From positions 868,001-932,000 of the forward strand of contig NZ_LR962863.1 in the NCBI RefSeq assembly GCF_900458895.1: a DNA stretch of 64,000 nucleotides. Direction: 5' to 3'. Source of the DNA: Staphylococcus schleiferi. GTDB lineage: Bacteria; Bacillota; Bacilli; Staphylococcales; Staphylococcaceae. Under the pieces are notes generated by a model. The model was not told the DNA's origin. It ran no database searches and saw only the letters and a list, made by a program, of their open reading frames with translations. Positions 1 through 11,234 of this stretch are shown here, one piece after another. Numbering within the stretch: position 1 is the stretch's first letter; every line of letters begins with the position of its first letter. A program made the translations under genes and the position numbers.

Positions 1-158
1 CGTCGTAATTGACGATTTTGTAATCTTAACCCTTCAAATGCTTGTGGAGACGTCACCTCATGAATAAGATGTAAATCGATGTATAAGAGTTGTGGCTCAC
101 CATCTTGTCCCGTAATGATATGCTGATCCCAAATTTTATCAAAAAGTGTCTTACTCAT
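1..158 (-). CDS. leuC: 3-isopropylmalate dehydratase large subunit (partial, N-terminus only)
   Basis: The minus-strand reading starts [15 protein letters not shown] and continues in frame to the window edge, giving about 52 residues typical of the LeuC N-terminus. LeuC is the iron-sulfur aconitase-family subunit that, with LeuD, isomerises 2- to 3-isopropylmalate in leucine synthesis. The start follows the leuB stop by only three bases and is preceded by a GGAGG-type site inside the leuB end, so it is translated as part of the ilv-leu operon. The cluster-binding cysteines and the C-terminus lie outside the window. Confidence 0.88.
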   Translation of the reverse strand, partial: MSKTLFDKIWDQHIITGQDGEPQLLYIDLHLIHEVTSPQAFEGLRLQNRQLR

Positions 159-161
159 TTG

Positions 162-1212
162 TTAAGCCTCCTTTAATTCCTGTATAAAGTGATGGAACAC
201 TGCATTAGTCCCATAATGACCTCCTAAGTCAGACGTTGTAATGCCATTTTTAAGTAAATGGTCAACGGTTTGTTCTAAAAGTTGTGCCATTTTTTCTTGT
301 TGTGCGGATTGGCGTAAACACATGGCGAGTGACAAAATCATGCCGAAAGGATTGGCTTTATTTTGTCCAGCGATATCAGGGGCAGAGCCATGTATCGGTT
401 CATAGAGTGAAGGCCCATTTGTGCTAAAGCTTGCAGAAGGGGAAAGTCCTAACGAACCAGGTAACATTGAGGCTTCATCGCTTAAAATGTCTCCGAATAA
501 ATTTTCTGTTACGATGACGTCAAACTCAGCAGGTCGTTTAATGAGATGCATACTACATGCATCAACAAGCAAATGTTCCACTTCGACGTCTGGATAGTGC
601 TGTGCAACTTCATTAATCGTTTTACGCCAAAGTTTGCTGCTTGATAACACGTTTTCTTTATCGACGGAAGTTAATTTTCCTCGACGAGATTGTGCAAGTT
701 TAAAAGCAGTAATGTGCAATTCTCGTTATTTCCGCTTCACTATACGCCAGTGTATCTACTGCTTCATTTGCATTAAAATAACGCGGTTCACCAAAATAAA
801 GCCCTCCAGTGAGTTCTCTTACAATGATTAAATCGGTTTGATTAACAATCTCACGTTTAATAGGTGACAAGTCCACTGTATAAGGTGTTACACGAGTGGG
901 ACGTATATTTGCGTATAAATTCAAAGCTTTTCTAAGTTGAAGTAAGTCGTGCTCTGGACGACAATCGGGATTTTCCCATTTAGGACCACCGATGGCACCT
1001 AACAAAATAGCATCCGCATTTTGACAAGCATGTAGTGTTTCATTAGGCAAAGGTGTGCCATAGCGATCAATGGCACAACCACCTATATCATAAGTATCGA
1101 CATGACAGTTAAAATTGAATTTTGTGGCAAGCTCGTTAAGAATTTCTAACGTGCCTGCCATTATTTCTGGTCCAATACCATCGCCTGGAAGTGCAACAAG
1201 GTTGAATGTCAT
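162..1212 (-). pseudogene. leuB: 3-isopropylmalate dehydrogenase, split by a +1 frameshift
   Basis: LeuB oxidises and decarboxylates 3-isopropylmalate with NAD in leucine synthesis. Two overlapping readings cover the family length: residues 1-170 begin [17 protein letters not shown] (nucleotide-site motif) and stop after IAHYCF. A second frame carries [15 protein letters not shown], then the [13 protein letters not shown] and [14 protein letters not shown] motifs. Removing one base near 702-710, most likely the T in TACTGC (restoring the usual AF before the LA motif), joins them into 349 aa, the normal LeuB length. No other damage is visible. The start overlaps the leuA stop (ATGA). It is either a recent null mutation or a sequence error; the damage is a single base. 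Confidence 0.85.
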
Positions 1213-2743
1213 TCTGTAGCACCTACCTTGACCACAGGCGTTGTTGATTTAGCTACAGCTTCTACGTAGGCTTTACATGACGCATAGATAATATCATGGT
1301 CAAAGCCAACCCCTGTATATTCTTGTCCATTGACTTCTACACGGACATGAACTTCAGCTTGTGCATCAGAACCTTCAGTTACAGCATCAATGCGATAATC
1401 TAATAATGCAGTTTCAACTTTAAAAATGCGGTCTACTGCATTATAAATAGCTAAAATAGAGCCTGTTCCTATACTTGAATCTTGATAAACTTGTCCAGCG
1501 TTATCTTTAATGACGACGACTGCACTTTGTAAACCATTTGAAACGAATTGAAGTTGTAATGCATCAAGATGATATTGGGCATGCTTATCATGTTCACTAT
1601 CTTGAATTAACGCATGAATGTCTTGATCTGTGACATGCTTTTTCTTATCCGCAATATCTTTAAATGATTTAAACAACGTCTTTTGTTCCTCTACATCAAT
1701 GTTGTAACCTAAAGCCTTTAATTTTTCTTGGAATGCATGTTTACCTGATAATTTACCAAGAGGTAATTCTGTATTTTTTCACACCGACTAATTGAGGTGT
1801 CATAATCTCATAGGTTTCAGGATTTTTAAGAAAACCATCTTGGTGAATACCAGACTCATGGCTAAAAGCATTTTTACCTACAATTGCTTTATTACGAGGA
1901 ACTCTCAAACCAGCATAGCGTGCTACTAAATCAGAAGTTTGCTTTGTCAGTTCAAGATTGATTCGACTTTGAATTTGGTAGTGATCTTGTCGGACATATA
2001 AGCCTAGTGCAACTTCTTCGAGTGCAGTATTGCCAGCACGTTCGCCAATACCATTGACGGCACCTTCAATACGTGTAGCGCCATTTTCAATAGCGGCCAT
2101 GCTATTGGCAACTGCTAAACCAAGGTCATCATGACAGTGCGCACTATAAGTAATAGGTTGCGTAGTCTTTACTTTTTCAATTAATGTTTTGAAAATGTAG
2201 CCATATTCAGTTGGAAACGTATAACCGACAGTATCAGGTATATTAATTACAGTAGCACCTGCATCAACAGCGGCTTGTACACTTTGAATTAAGAAAGGTA
2301 ACGGTGTTCTTGTAGCATCTTCAGGTGAAAATTGGACAACTTCAAAACGTTCTTTTGCATAAGTGACATATTTCGTAATCGCAGCTAATACTTCATCTTC
2401 CGTCATTTTTAATTTGTACTTCAAATGGATCGGACTTGTCGCAATAAATACATGTATAGAAGGGGAGACTGCGTCTTTAGTCGCTTCGTATACAGCATCG
2501 ATATCAGCTTCACGACATCGGGCTAATCCAGTCACAGTTGTCTTTTTTAAGGTTTGTGCAATTGCTTTTACAGAATCAAAACTACCTTGACTTGAAGCGG
2601 GAAAGCCTGCTTCAATTACATCGACACCCCATTTTTCGAGTTGTTCTGCTATTTTTAACCGTTCTTCAAATGAAAAAACTGACGCCAGGTGTTTGTTCGC
2701 CATCTCTAAGTGTTGTATCAAAAATTTGAATATGACTAGACAT
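1209..2743 (-). pseudogene. leuA: 2-isopropylmalate synthase, two +1 frameshifts
   Basis: LeuA condenses acetyl-CoA with 2-oxoisovalerate, the committed leucine step. The start at 2743 ([20 protein letters not shown]) follows a GGAG site and carries the HMGL-family DTTLRDGEQ motif. The frame breaks near 2677-2682 in a six-T run (five T would read SFSFEE), continues with EAGFPASS, the metal-binding [13 protein letters not shown] and NGIGERAGN motifs, and breaks again near 1778-1783 in a six-A run (five A would read [15 protein letters not shown]). The final 155 residues hold the C-terminal allosteric LeuA dimer domain. Removing both bases gives 510 aa, the expected length. Both changes are +1 in homopolymers, like those in nadE and purB. 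Confidence 0.85.
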
Positions 2744-2762
2744 TTTCAATCACTCCTAACAA

Positions 2763-4265
<1,503 letters not shown>

Positions 4266-4269
<4 letters not shown>

Positions 4270-6020
4270 AGTAAGCCCTCCATTTCATGATTTGCTTTAC
4301 CACTTGGAACCATTGGCAATACAGGTTCCGTTGGTGAAATTCTAACTTCAATTAACGCTGGGCCATCATGAAGAAAGGCTGCATCGATTTGCGATTCTAG
4401 TTTCTGATTGTCATCGATTAAAAAGCTTTTAACCCCATAGGCTTCACTTAATTTTCTAAAATCAGGTTGATCATTGAATACAGAATGAGAAAAGCGTTGA
4501 TTAAAGAATTTGTCTTGCCACTGTTTAACCATACCGAGTGTGCCATTATTAATGAGAACAATTTTGATTTTCAAATTAAATTCATTGAGTAAGGCCATTT
4601 CCTGATTCGTCATTTGAAAGCCACCATCACCAACAAAAACCACGACTGTGTCAGAAGGTTTTGCAAATTGAGCGCCTATTGCTGCTGGGATACCAAAGCC
4701 CATCGTTCCTAAGCCACCACTTGTAATGAGTTGACCATAGGTTTCAAATGGATAAAATTGAGCCACCCACATTTGATGTTGGCCGACATCAGTTGCGACA
4801 TAAGCTTTTCCTTTTGTAATCTCACCAATGTATTCAATAACCCGTTGCGGTCGGCTGAATTCGCGTTGTTCAGACGGAAGATATTTGAATGGGTGCTTTG
4901 ATTTATTGGCATTAACAGTATTGAGCCAATCTTGATGATTGGGAACTTCAATACGATACTTTGATAATGCAGCTAATACGGCACCTACATCAGCAACGAT
5001 ACCTAAATCAGTTCTAATAATTTTGTTAATTTCAGATGGATCAATATCAACATGGACAATTTTGGCATGTGGTGCGAATGATTCTGGTTGGCTTGCAAGA
5101 CGGTCATCAAAACGAGAACCAAAGTTAATGAGTAAATCGCAATCCGTTAGTGCCATATTGCTCGCATAGGAACCATGCATGCCGCCCATCCCAAGAAATA
5201 AGGGGTGGGAAAAAGGAATAGCACCTAAGCCATGTAAAGTAGTCACTACAGGAATTTGATATTTTTCAACAAATTGTAGGAGGGCTTCATTTGATTTTGA
5301 AAAGTTCACACCGGCACCCGCTAAAACAATTGGTTGTTTGGCTGATTTTAATAATGCAGTCAATTTTTGAATTTCATCAATTTCAGGTTTGTGGTTCACA
5401 TAATAGCCAGGCGTATTAACTGTTTTGTCGTTTGTCGTTTCAGTAGAGAGGACGCCCATATCTTTAGGAAAGTCGATAACGACAGGTCCCTTTCGACCAT
5501 AATTGGCAATATGGAATGCTTCTTTTACAATTCTAGGAATATCCTTTACATCATGAACTTGATAGTTATGTTTCGTAATTGGCGTCGTCATTGATAAAAT
5601 ATCAGCTTCTTGAAAAGCGTCCTTACCGATACCTGGTGTTGCAACTTGACCCGTGATGACAACTAAAGGCAAAGAATCACTATAAGCATCTGCAATACCT
5701 GTCATCGCATTTGTCGCACCTGGGCCACTTGTTACTACGACAACGCCGGGTTTACCACTCACACGCGCATAGCCTTCTGCAGCATGTGTGGCACCTTGCT
5801 CATGACGGTAAAGGATATGCCGAATTTGTCCGTTATAAAAAGTATCATAGAGTGGTAGAACGGCACCGCCTGGATAACCAAAAATATACTCAACTTCTTC
5901 TTCTAAAAATGCTTCGACCAATAATTCTGCACCAGTTTTCAACGTGTGTGTCTGTGGTTGCAATGTTGAAGTCAACTGCTCTGTCTGTGCATAATCCGTT
6001 GCTTTTTCAGTGTTTGTCAT
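4266..6020 (-). CDS. ilvB: acetolactate synthase, large catalytic subunit
   Basis: This ThDP enzyme makes acetolactate from pyruvate, or acetohydroxybutyrate from pyruvate and 2-oxobutyrate. Visible are the N-terminal GYPGGAVLPLYD and RHEQGATHAAEGYAR motifs with the catalytic Glu, the FAD-binding middle domain, and the C-terminal ThDP motif VGDGGFQM followed by NNGTLGMVKQWQ. I place the start at MTNTEKATDY (584 aa), where GGAGGG sits 8 bases upstream; the track-style upstream Met falls in the RBS region. It lies 19 bases after ilvD and overlaps ilvN. Confidence 0.95.
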
Positions 6021-6039
6021 CTTGAATCCCTCCATCTTT

Positions 6040-7728
6040 TTAAAGTAACTCATCTGGTACTTTCATGATGCCACCTGTGTTAGCACTCGTTACAAGCGCG
6101 GTATATCTTGCTAAATAACCTGTTTTTACTTTTGCTTTAAAGGATTGTTGTTGCGCATCTCGTTTTTCAAGTTCGTCTTGTGATACATTTAAGGATAAAG
6201 TGCGGTGAGTGAGGTCGATTGTAATTTCATCGCCGTCTTCGATTAAGCGAATAGGGCCACCTGAAGCGGCTTCTGGTGAAATATGACCGACAGCGATACC
6301 GCGTGTTGCTCCTGAAAAACGACCATCTGTAATTAATGCCACATCTTTGCCTAAACCTCGTCCTACAATCGATGAAGTAGGGGCTAACATTTCAGGCATT
6401 CCTGGACCACCTTTAGGGCCTTCATAACGAATGACAACGACATGTCCTGCACGCACAGTATGATTATCAATAGCTGCGACCGCTTCGTCATGACTATCAA
6501 AACAAATCGCTTTTCCTGTAAAGGTTTTGATGGATGGATCTACACCGCCAACTTTAATGACTGCACCATCTGGAGCGATATTGCCATATAAAATAGATAG
6601 CCCACCTTGCTGATCATAAGGTGAATCTAAGTGTCGAATGACTTGATCATTCGTGATTTCTTTGTCTTGATTGTTTTCTCGAAGTGTTCGTCCTGTGACA
6701 GTTATCCGGTCAGGATGTAAGACACCGTCTTTTTTCATTAATTCATTGATAATTGCCGGTACGCCGCCCGCTTGATGGACATCTTCCATTGAATATGCTG
6801 AACTAGGTGCAATTTTAGATAAATACGGTGTTTTTTTAGCGATATTATTAATCCGTTGAAGGTCGTAATCAATGCCTGCTTCATTGGCAATCGCTAACGT
6901 ATGTAGTACAGTGTTTGTAGATCCACCCATCGCCATATCAAGTGCAAATGCATCATCAATTGCTTCTTTCGTGATAATGTCTTTAGGCTTTAAATCATTT
7001 TTGACATTTTCTACCAACTGTTTTGCGGCTTCTTTTATCATCTCTCTTCTTTGATCACTCACTGCTAATGCTGTGCCGTTATATGGTAATGCCAGTCCTA
7101 AAATCTCCATTAGACAATTCATTGAATTTGCAGTGAACATTCCTGCACATGAGCCACAAGTCGGACATGCGTTTTGTTCCATTTCTAAAAAGTCTTCTTT
7201 ACTCATTGAACCTTCTTTAAATGCACCAACTGCTTCAAACATAGATGAGAGTGTCAATGCTTTACCTTGGGAAGACAATCCTGCTTTCATAGGACCGCCA
7301 GAACAAAATATAGCTGGGACATTCGTTCTCACTGCTGCAAGTAACATACCAGGAGTGATTTTGTCACAGTTTGGAATGTAAAAGACACCATCGAACCAAT
7401 GGGCATTGATAACTGTTTCTGCTGCATCTGCGATAATTTCACGGCTTGGTAATGAGTAACGCATCCCAATATGGCCCATCGCAATGCCATCATCGACACC
7501 AATTGTATTAAATTCAAATGGAATGCCACCCGCTTCTCTAATCGCTTCTTTGGCGATATCAGCTAATTCTCTTAAATGTACATGACCAGGAACAATATCG
7601 ATATATGAATTACAAATAGCGATAAAAGGTTTGTTCATGTCAGTAGGGGATTTAATTTGTCCCGTCGCATGTAATAAACTTCTGGCCGGTGCTTGTTGAT
7701 CTCCTTTTTTAATCATGTCACTTCTCAT
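6040..7728 (-). CDS. ilvD: dihydroxy-acid dehydratase
   Basis: IlvD dehydrates dihydroxy-acids to 2-oxoacids in the shared BCAA pathway using an Fe-S cluster. Conserved segments are [25 protein letters not shown] (cluster cysteine), [16 protein letters not shown] and the C-terminal [12 protein letters not shown] and GHISPEAA. The start [10 protein letters not shown] at 7728 has a GGGAGG site upstream and gives 562 aa, the usual length; the longer N-terminal extension would read into the attenuator. It is first structural gene of the operon and lies directly downstream of the leader and terminator. Confidence 0.96.
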   Translation of the reverse strand: MRSDMIKKGDQQAPARSLLHATGQIKSPTDMNKPFIAICNSYIDIVPGHVHLRELADIAKEAIREAGGIPFEFNTIGVDDGIAMGHIGMRYSLPSREIIADAAETVINAHWFDGVFYIPNCDKITPGMLLAAVRTNVPAIFCSGGPMKAGLSSQGKALTLSSMFEAVGAFKEGSMSKEDFLEMEQNACPTCGSCAGMFTANSMNCLMEILGLALPYNGTALAVSDQRREMIKEAAKQLVENVKNDLKPKDIITKEAIDDAFALDMAMGGSTNTVLHTLAIANEAGIDYDLQRINNIAKKTPYLSKIAPSSAYSMEDVHQAGGVPAIINELMKKDGVLHPDRITVTGRTLRENNQDKEITNDQVIRHLDSPYDQQGGLSILYGNIAPDGAVIKVGGVDPSIKTFTGKAICFDSHDEAVAAIDNHTVRAGHVVVIRYEGPKGGPGMPEMLAPTSSIVGRGLGKDVALITDGRFSGATRGIAVGHISPEAASGGPIRLIEDGDEITIDLTHRTLSLNVSQDELEKRDAQQQSFKAKVKTGYLARYTALVTSANTGGIMKVPDELL

Positions 7729-7756
7729 CTGTATGGCCTCCCTTGATTTTTGAAAA

Positions 7757-7797
7757 TAAAAAAAGATACGCCCCAATTGGTGTTGGGACGTATCTTT
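7757..7797 (-). terminator. ilv operon attenuator (intrinsic terminator)
   Basis: On the minus strand AAAGATACGTCCCAA pairs with TTGGGGCGTATCTTT around a short loop and runs into seven U. It lies between the leader peptide and ilvD. Upstream, TTAAGTCC (near 7826) can pair with GGGACTTAA (near 7801), which shares bases with the foot of the terminator and is a plausible competing antiterminator. The alternative folding is inference. Confidence 0.85.
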
Positions 7798-7846
7798 AAG
7801 TCCCATTCAATTAGAAATAGGACTTAAGCGATTAGTAAAATTTCTA

Positions 7847-7927
7847 CTAATGCTCCAGTCCTGAGCGTAAAATTAAAATGACAATATTATTTTGTTGTGT
7901 ATGGGTCATACATGGATATGTTTTCAT
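7847..7927 (-). CDS. ilv-leu leader (attenuator) peptide, 26 aa
   Basis: A minus-strand ORF too short for ordinary gene calling begins ATGAAAACATATCC behind a GAAGGGAG site (spacing about 8). Residues 15-20 read IVILIL, a tract of ATT, GTC and TTA codons, so ribosome stalling at low charged Ile, Val or Leu tRNA would occur just before the attenuator. The peptide ends RSGLEH and stops about 50 bases before the terminator stem. A leucine-rich ilv attenuator peptide is known in S. aureus; here isoleucine is the commonest residue of the control tract. It is a cis-acting regulatory peptide with no expected function of its own. Confidence 0.85.
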   Translation of the reverse strand: MKTYPCMTHTQQNNIVILILRSGLEH

Positions 7928-8019
7928 TGTCTAACGCTCCCTTCAAAATCGAATGTGATGTATGTTGAATTATATTGGTTTTATCAATTACGAGAATGAG
8001 TAAAATTTAGAATTTAGAG

Positions 8020-8034
8020 AATTGTCTAAAAATT
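8020..8034 (-). promoter_or_regulatory. CodY-box-like site, ilv promoter region
   Basis: The minus strand reads AATTTTTAGACAATT, matching 13 of 15 positions of the CodY consensus AATTTTCWGAAAATT. It lies about 95 bases upstream of the leader peptide, where a promoter-overlapping repressor site is expected. CodY represses ilv-leu in staphylococci when BCAA and GTP are abundant. Confidence 0.6.
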
Positions 8035-8085
8035 ACGTGTTATAAATTTAACGCATCTTTTCTTCTAAGTCAACAGTAAATGTAA

Positions 8086-8100
8086 AATTTTCTGAAAATA
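8086..8100. promoter_or_regulatory. CodY box, 14/15 match
   Basis: AATTTTCTGAAAATA differs from the palindromic CodY consensus only in the last base. It sits about 160 bases upstream of the ilv leader and 124 bases upstream of the divergent tsaE start. It is the strongest CodY-type sequence I found in the window; control of the ilv side is the likelier role, control of tsaE is possible but unsupported. Confidence 0.7.
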
Positions 8101-8223
8101 ACCTTAAAACACATTAATTAAGCGTCATTCTTATTTCAAAGTAAATGTCAAGAATCAGATAAGGTCAAATAGAAAAAAATTTGTTACAATAGATAGGAAA
8201 ATTAAGTCAGGAGTGCGGAAAGT

Positions 8224-8670
8224 ATGAGAATAAAAAATATAGCAGAAATGCAGAGGTTCGCTAATTTACTGACACCACTTCTAAAAGCGCAAGATGTGTT
8301 GTTATTAGATGGTGATCTTGGCGCTGGTAAAACAACTTTAAGTCAATTTATCGGAAAAGCGTTGGGGGTCAAACGTCACATCAGTTCACCGACCTTTAAC
8401 ATTATTAAGTCATATAAAGGAGACACTTTAAAATTTCATCATATGGATTGCTACCGACTTGAGAACTCCGATGAAGATTTAGGGTTTGATGAATTTTTTA
8501 ATGACCACGCAGTTACAGTCGTTGAATGGAGTACGTTTATTAAAGATTATTTACCGGATGTATTTTTAAAAATTAACATTAAAGTGATCAATGAAGATGA
8601 ACGAGAAATCGAACTCGAGGCAAAAGGTCAACATTTTGAAGAAATCAAGGAGCAAATGACACATGTATAG
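8224..8670 (+). CDS. tsaE: tRNA t6A biosynthesis ATPase TsaE
   Basis: TsaE is the P-loop ATPase that works with TsaB and TsaD to place threonylcarbamoyl on A37 of ANN-decoding tRNAs. The Walker A LLDGDLGAGKTTLSQ is near residue 34, followed by SSPTFNIIKSY and the HMDCYRLE and VVEWS motifs typical of the family. At 148 aa it is family length. The ATG follows a GGAG site, and the stop overlaps tsaB by 8 bases, so the four genes to 10789 form one operon. Confidence 0.93.
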   Translation: MRIKNIAEMQRFANLLTPLLKAQDVLLLDGDLGAGKTTLSQFIGKALGVKRHISSPTFNIIKSYKGDTLKFHHMDCYRLENSDEDLGFDEFFNDHAVTVVEWSTFIKDYLPDVFLKINIKVINEDEREIELEAKGQHFEEIKEQMTHV

Positions 8671-9319
8671 TTTACTTATTAATAGCGCGAATCAACCTTT
8701 ATCAGTTGCTGTTTTACAAGATGGCAAAGTTTTAGTCACACATACTACAACGGTTAAACGCAATCATTCTATACAATTAATGCCATTAATCGAGTTTTTA
8801 CTTGCGCAATGTGAAATTAAAGCAAAAGATTTAGATGAAATTATTGTGGCAGAAGGGCCAGGTTCTTATACAGGATTGCGTATTGGTGTCACTACGGCTA
8901 AAACATTAGCGTACACTTTAGGCATACAGTTATATGGTGTCTCTTCATTAAAGGCAATTGCTGCGAATATCGAATATTCAGATGCCTATATTATCCCAAT
9001 CATTGATGCCCGAAGAGGGAATGTCTTTGCAGGTGTTTATCAATTGCAAGATGAACAGTTAGTCGCTGTTATGGAAGATCAACATATTGCGTTATCTCAA
9101 TTAATTTCACAATGGTCTAATAATGAGAATATTATCTTTATTGGTGATGATGTCACACATTTCACAAATGAACTCGAAGGATATCAATGTATCGCTGAAC
9201 CGCCTAGAGCGGATAAAATGTATCGATATAAAGGTGAACCGCGTGAGATTCATACGTTTGTACCGCAATATTTAAAGTTATCGGAGGCAGAACAAAATTG
9301 GATGGATCAACAGAAATAA
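8663..9319 (+). CDS. tsaB: tRNA t6A biosynthesis scaffold protein TsaB
   Basis: TsaB is a non-catalytic ASKHA-fold partner that dimerises with TsaD. The family signature EGPGSYTGLRIGVTTAKTLAY occupies roughly residues 69-89, and the C-terminal half is divergent, as usual. At 218 aa it is normal. It overlaps tsaE at its start, and its end contains the rimI start and ribosome site. Confidence 0.93.
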   Translation: MYSLLINSANQPLSVAVLQDGKVLVTHTTTVKRNHSIQLMPLIEFLLAQCEIKAKDLDEIIVAEGPGSYTGLRIGVTTAKTLAYTLGIQLYGVSSLKAIAANIEYSDAYIIPIIDARRGNVFAGVYQLQDEQLVAVMEDQHIALSQLISQWSNNENIIFIGDDVTHFTNELEGYQCIAEPPRADKMYRYKGEPREIHTFVPQYLKLSEAEQNWMDQQK

Positions 9320-9768
9320 AAGAGAAACTTCAAATAAGACATATGATGCTTGAAGATGTTCCAGCTGTTTTTGACCTTGAACAGATAAGCTTTAAAAAGA
9401 GTTCGTGGACGATTGACGCGTTTTATTATGAATTGGAGCAAAATCATTTTGCCCATTATTTTGTTGTAGAGTTCGAAAATAAAATTATCGGATACTTAGG
9501 CTTATGGATCGTAGTTGACCAAGCCCAAATTACAACAGTTGCTATTGATCCGGAGTATAGAGATTACGGATTAGGTCAATTATTATTGAAATATGTTATT
9601 AATTTTGCATCTTCAATCGCAACGGTTATGAGTTTGGAAGTACGTGAAGATAATCATGTCGCACAGCATGTTTATCAAAAACTTGGTTTTGAATATGGCG
9701 GTAAACGAAAAAATTATTATGGTGATGGAGAGGATGCGTTAGTCATGTGGGTGAGTTTAAATGACTGA
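9298..9768 (+). CDS. rimI: ribosomal-protein-alanine N-acetyltransferase (GNAT)
   Basis: This GNAT enzyme is assigned as RimI, the ribosomal protein bS18 N-terminal acetyltransferase, mainly by its fixed position between tsaB and tsaD. The acetyl-CoA loop is seen as [18 protein letters not shown], with [20 protein letters not shown] near the C-terminus. The start is TTG at 9298, 10 bases after GGAGG, so the gene overlaps tsaB by 22 bases. At 156 aa it is typical. Substrate is inferred from family and context. Confidence 0.87.
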   Translation: MDGSTEIKEKLQIRHMMLEDVPAVFDLEQISFKKSSWTIDAFYYELEQNHFAHYFVVEFENKIIGYLGLWIVVDQAQITTVAIDPEYRDYGLGQLLLKYVINFASSIATVMSLEVREDNHVAQHVYQKLGFEYGGKRKNYYGDGEDALVMWVSLND

Positions 9769-10789
9769 GAATACAACGATTTTGGCACTTGAAACAAGTT
9801 GTGATGAAACAAGTGTCAGTGTAATAGAAAACGGTACAGAAATTTTAAGTAATAGTGTGTTAAGTCAAATTGACAGTCATAAACGATTTGGCGGTGTTGT
9901 CCCTGAGGTCGCAAGTCGTCATCATGTTGAAAATATAACATTAATCATTGAAGATGCATTGCAACAAGCAGACAAATCAATGGACCAGATTGATGCAGTT
10001 GCTGTAACGCAAGGCCCAGGTCTTATTGGTGCGTTACTGGTGGGTGTCAATGCTGCTAAGTCGCTAGCTTTTGCTAATGATAAACCGCTTATACCGGTCC
10101 ATCATATAGCGGGGCACGTGTATGCAAACCAACTTGGAACAGGTTTGAAATTCCCATTAATTGCATTAATTGTTTCGGGTGGACATACGGAGCTTGTCTA
10201 TATGAAAGATCATTTACAATTTGAGATTATTGGTGAAACACGAGATGATGCAGTAGGCGAAGCTTATGATAAAGTCGCACGGACTATTGGCTTACCTTAC
10301 CCTGGTGGCCCGGCGGTTGATCGATTAGCCGCGCAAGGTGAGGACACATACCAATTTCCTCGTGTATGGCTAGAGCCTGAGAGTTATGACTTTAGCTTTA
10401 GTGGTTTGAAAAGTGCAGTGATTAATAAATTGCATAATCTAAAGCAAAAGGGTGAACAAGTGATTCCTGAAAATGTAGCGACAAGTTTTCAAAATAGCGT
10501 AGTGGAAGTGCTCGTTGGAAAAGCGATGCGTGCTTGTGAAGATTACAACGTTAAACAGTTGATAGTAGCTGGAGGTGTAGCAAGTAACAAAGGGCTTCGC
10601 AAAGCTTTAGAGCAAGCTACGCGTGAAAGAGGCATAGAACTCGCGATTCCAGAACCACGTTTATGTACGGATAATGCTGCGATGATTGGAGCAGCAGCCC
10701 ATTATATTTACGAAAAAGGAATACGTGGGGATATGGCGTTAAATGGTAAAAGCAGTATGGATATTGAAATGTATTTAGATCATGAATAA
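9761..10789 (+). CDS. tsaD: tRNA N6-threonylcarbamoyladenosine transferase
   Basis: TsaD (formerly gcp) transfers threonylcarbamoyl from TC-AMP to A37 of tRNA. The ASKHA core appears as [15 protein letters not shown]; the metal-binding HxxxH is in [14 protein letters not shown] near residues 110-120, followed by [11 protein letters not shown] and [12 protein letters not shown]. At 342 aa it is full length. It overlaps rimI by 8 bases and closes the t6A operon before a strong terminator. Confidence 0.96.
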   Translation: MTENTTILALETSCDETSVSVIENGTEILSNSVLSQIDSHKRFGGVVPEVASRHHVENITLIIEDALQQADKSMDQIDAVAVTQGPGLIGALLVGVNAAKSLAFANDKPLIPVHHIAGHVYANQLGTGLKFPLIALIVSGGHTELVYMKDHLQFEIIGETRDDAVGEAYDKVARTIGLPYPGGPAVDRLAAQGEDTYQFPRVWLEPESYDFSFSGLKSAVINKLHNLKQKGEQVIPENVATSFQNSVVEVLVGKAMRACEDYNVKQLIVAGGVASNKGLRKALEQATRERGIELAIPEPRLCTDNAAMIGAAAHYIYEKGIRGDMALNGKSSMDIEMYLDHE

Positions 10790-10828
10790 TGAATGCTTTA
10801 CGTTTTTAAACTGCAACTTTATTTTGAG

Positions 10829-10870
10829 GGTGAGACAACGAAATCAAACGATTTCTGTCTCACCTTTTTT
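10829..10870 (+). terminator. terminator of the tsaE-tsaD operon
   Basis: GGTGAGACA and CGAAATC pair with GATTTC and TGTCTCACC around a four-base loop, followed by six T. The internal GAAATC/GATTTC core recurs in other hairpins of this window. Confidence 0.85.
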
Positions 10871-11010
10871 ATCAAAGAAAAGTGATACATTCTAATCACC
10901 ATTAAAAATTAGATGCTTGTTTATATAGACATATAACTCTAAATAGCTTAAATTTCACATTTCAAGATCACTTTTCTGATTAAGCAAAAGTCAATAGAGA
11001 ACATGCGTAC

Positions 11011-11141
11011 TTATGCACAAGTTGTTAAGAACCTGTGTATAACATTGGCGTAAAATTGGGGATAAGTTGTATATAGTTGTGCATAAGGATAGAATATTCT
11101 AGCCTTTAACTTGTGGATAATGAGGATAACTTTGTGGATAG
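11011..11141 (+). promoter_or_regulatory. DnaA-box cluster between tsaD and the ABC-F gene
   Basis: Seven 9-mers in 131 bases resemble the DnaA box TGTGGATAA: TGTGGATAA (11112, perfect), and one-mismatch copies at 11034 (TGTGTATAA), 11057 (TGGGGATAA), 11078 (TGTGCATAA), 11121 (TGAGGATAA), 11133 (TGTGGATAG) and, inverted, 11011 (TTATGCACA). Six face the same way. The stretch holds no ORF and lies between two terminators, so it serves neither flanking gene obviously. I recall a DnaA-binding cluster at the equivalent gcp-ydiF interval of B. subtilis. A role in titrating DnaA or regulating replication is inference. Confidence 0.78.
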
Positions 11142-11191
11142 TTGGTGTTATGCCATTTCATATGTGGACGAAATGTAAACAGAAGGTGATT

Positions 11192-11228
11192 AAAAAAATA
11201 AACCGAGTAGAAAATTTTACTCGGTTTA
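11192..11228 (-). terminator. terminator of the ABC-F gene
   Basis: On the minus strand AAACCGAGTAAAA pairs with TTTTCTACTCGGTTT and is followed by a T-rich tail (TTTATTTTTTT). It lies just after the stop of the ABC-F gene at 11235. Confidence 0.85.
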
Positions 11229-11234
11229 CTTCAC

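Noticed and set aside
634..831. Plus-strand ORF over leuB.
   Set aside because: No ribosome site or family signal; it is opposite the intact coding sequence of leuB.
7757..7960. T-box riboswitch upstream of ilvD.
   Set aside because: No T-box core sequence or specifier stem; a leader peptide with BCAA codons fits better.
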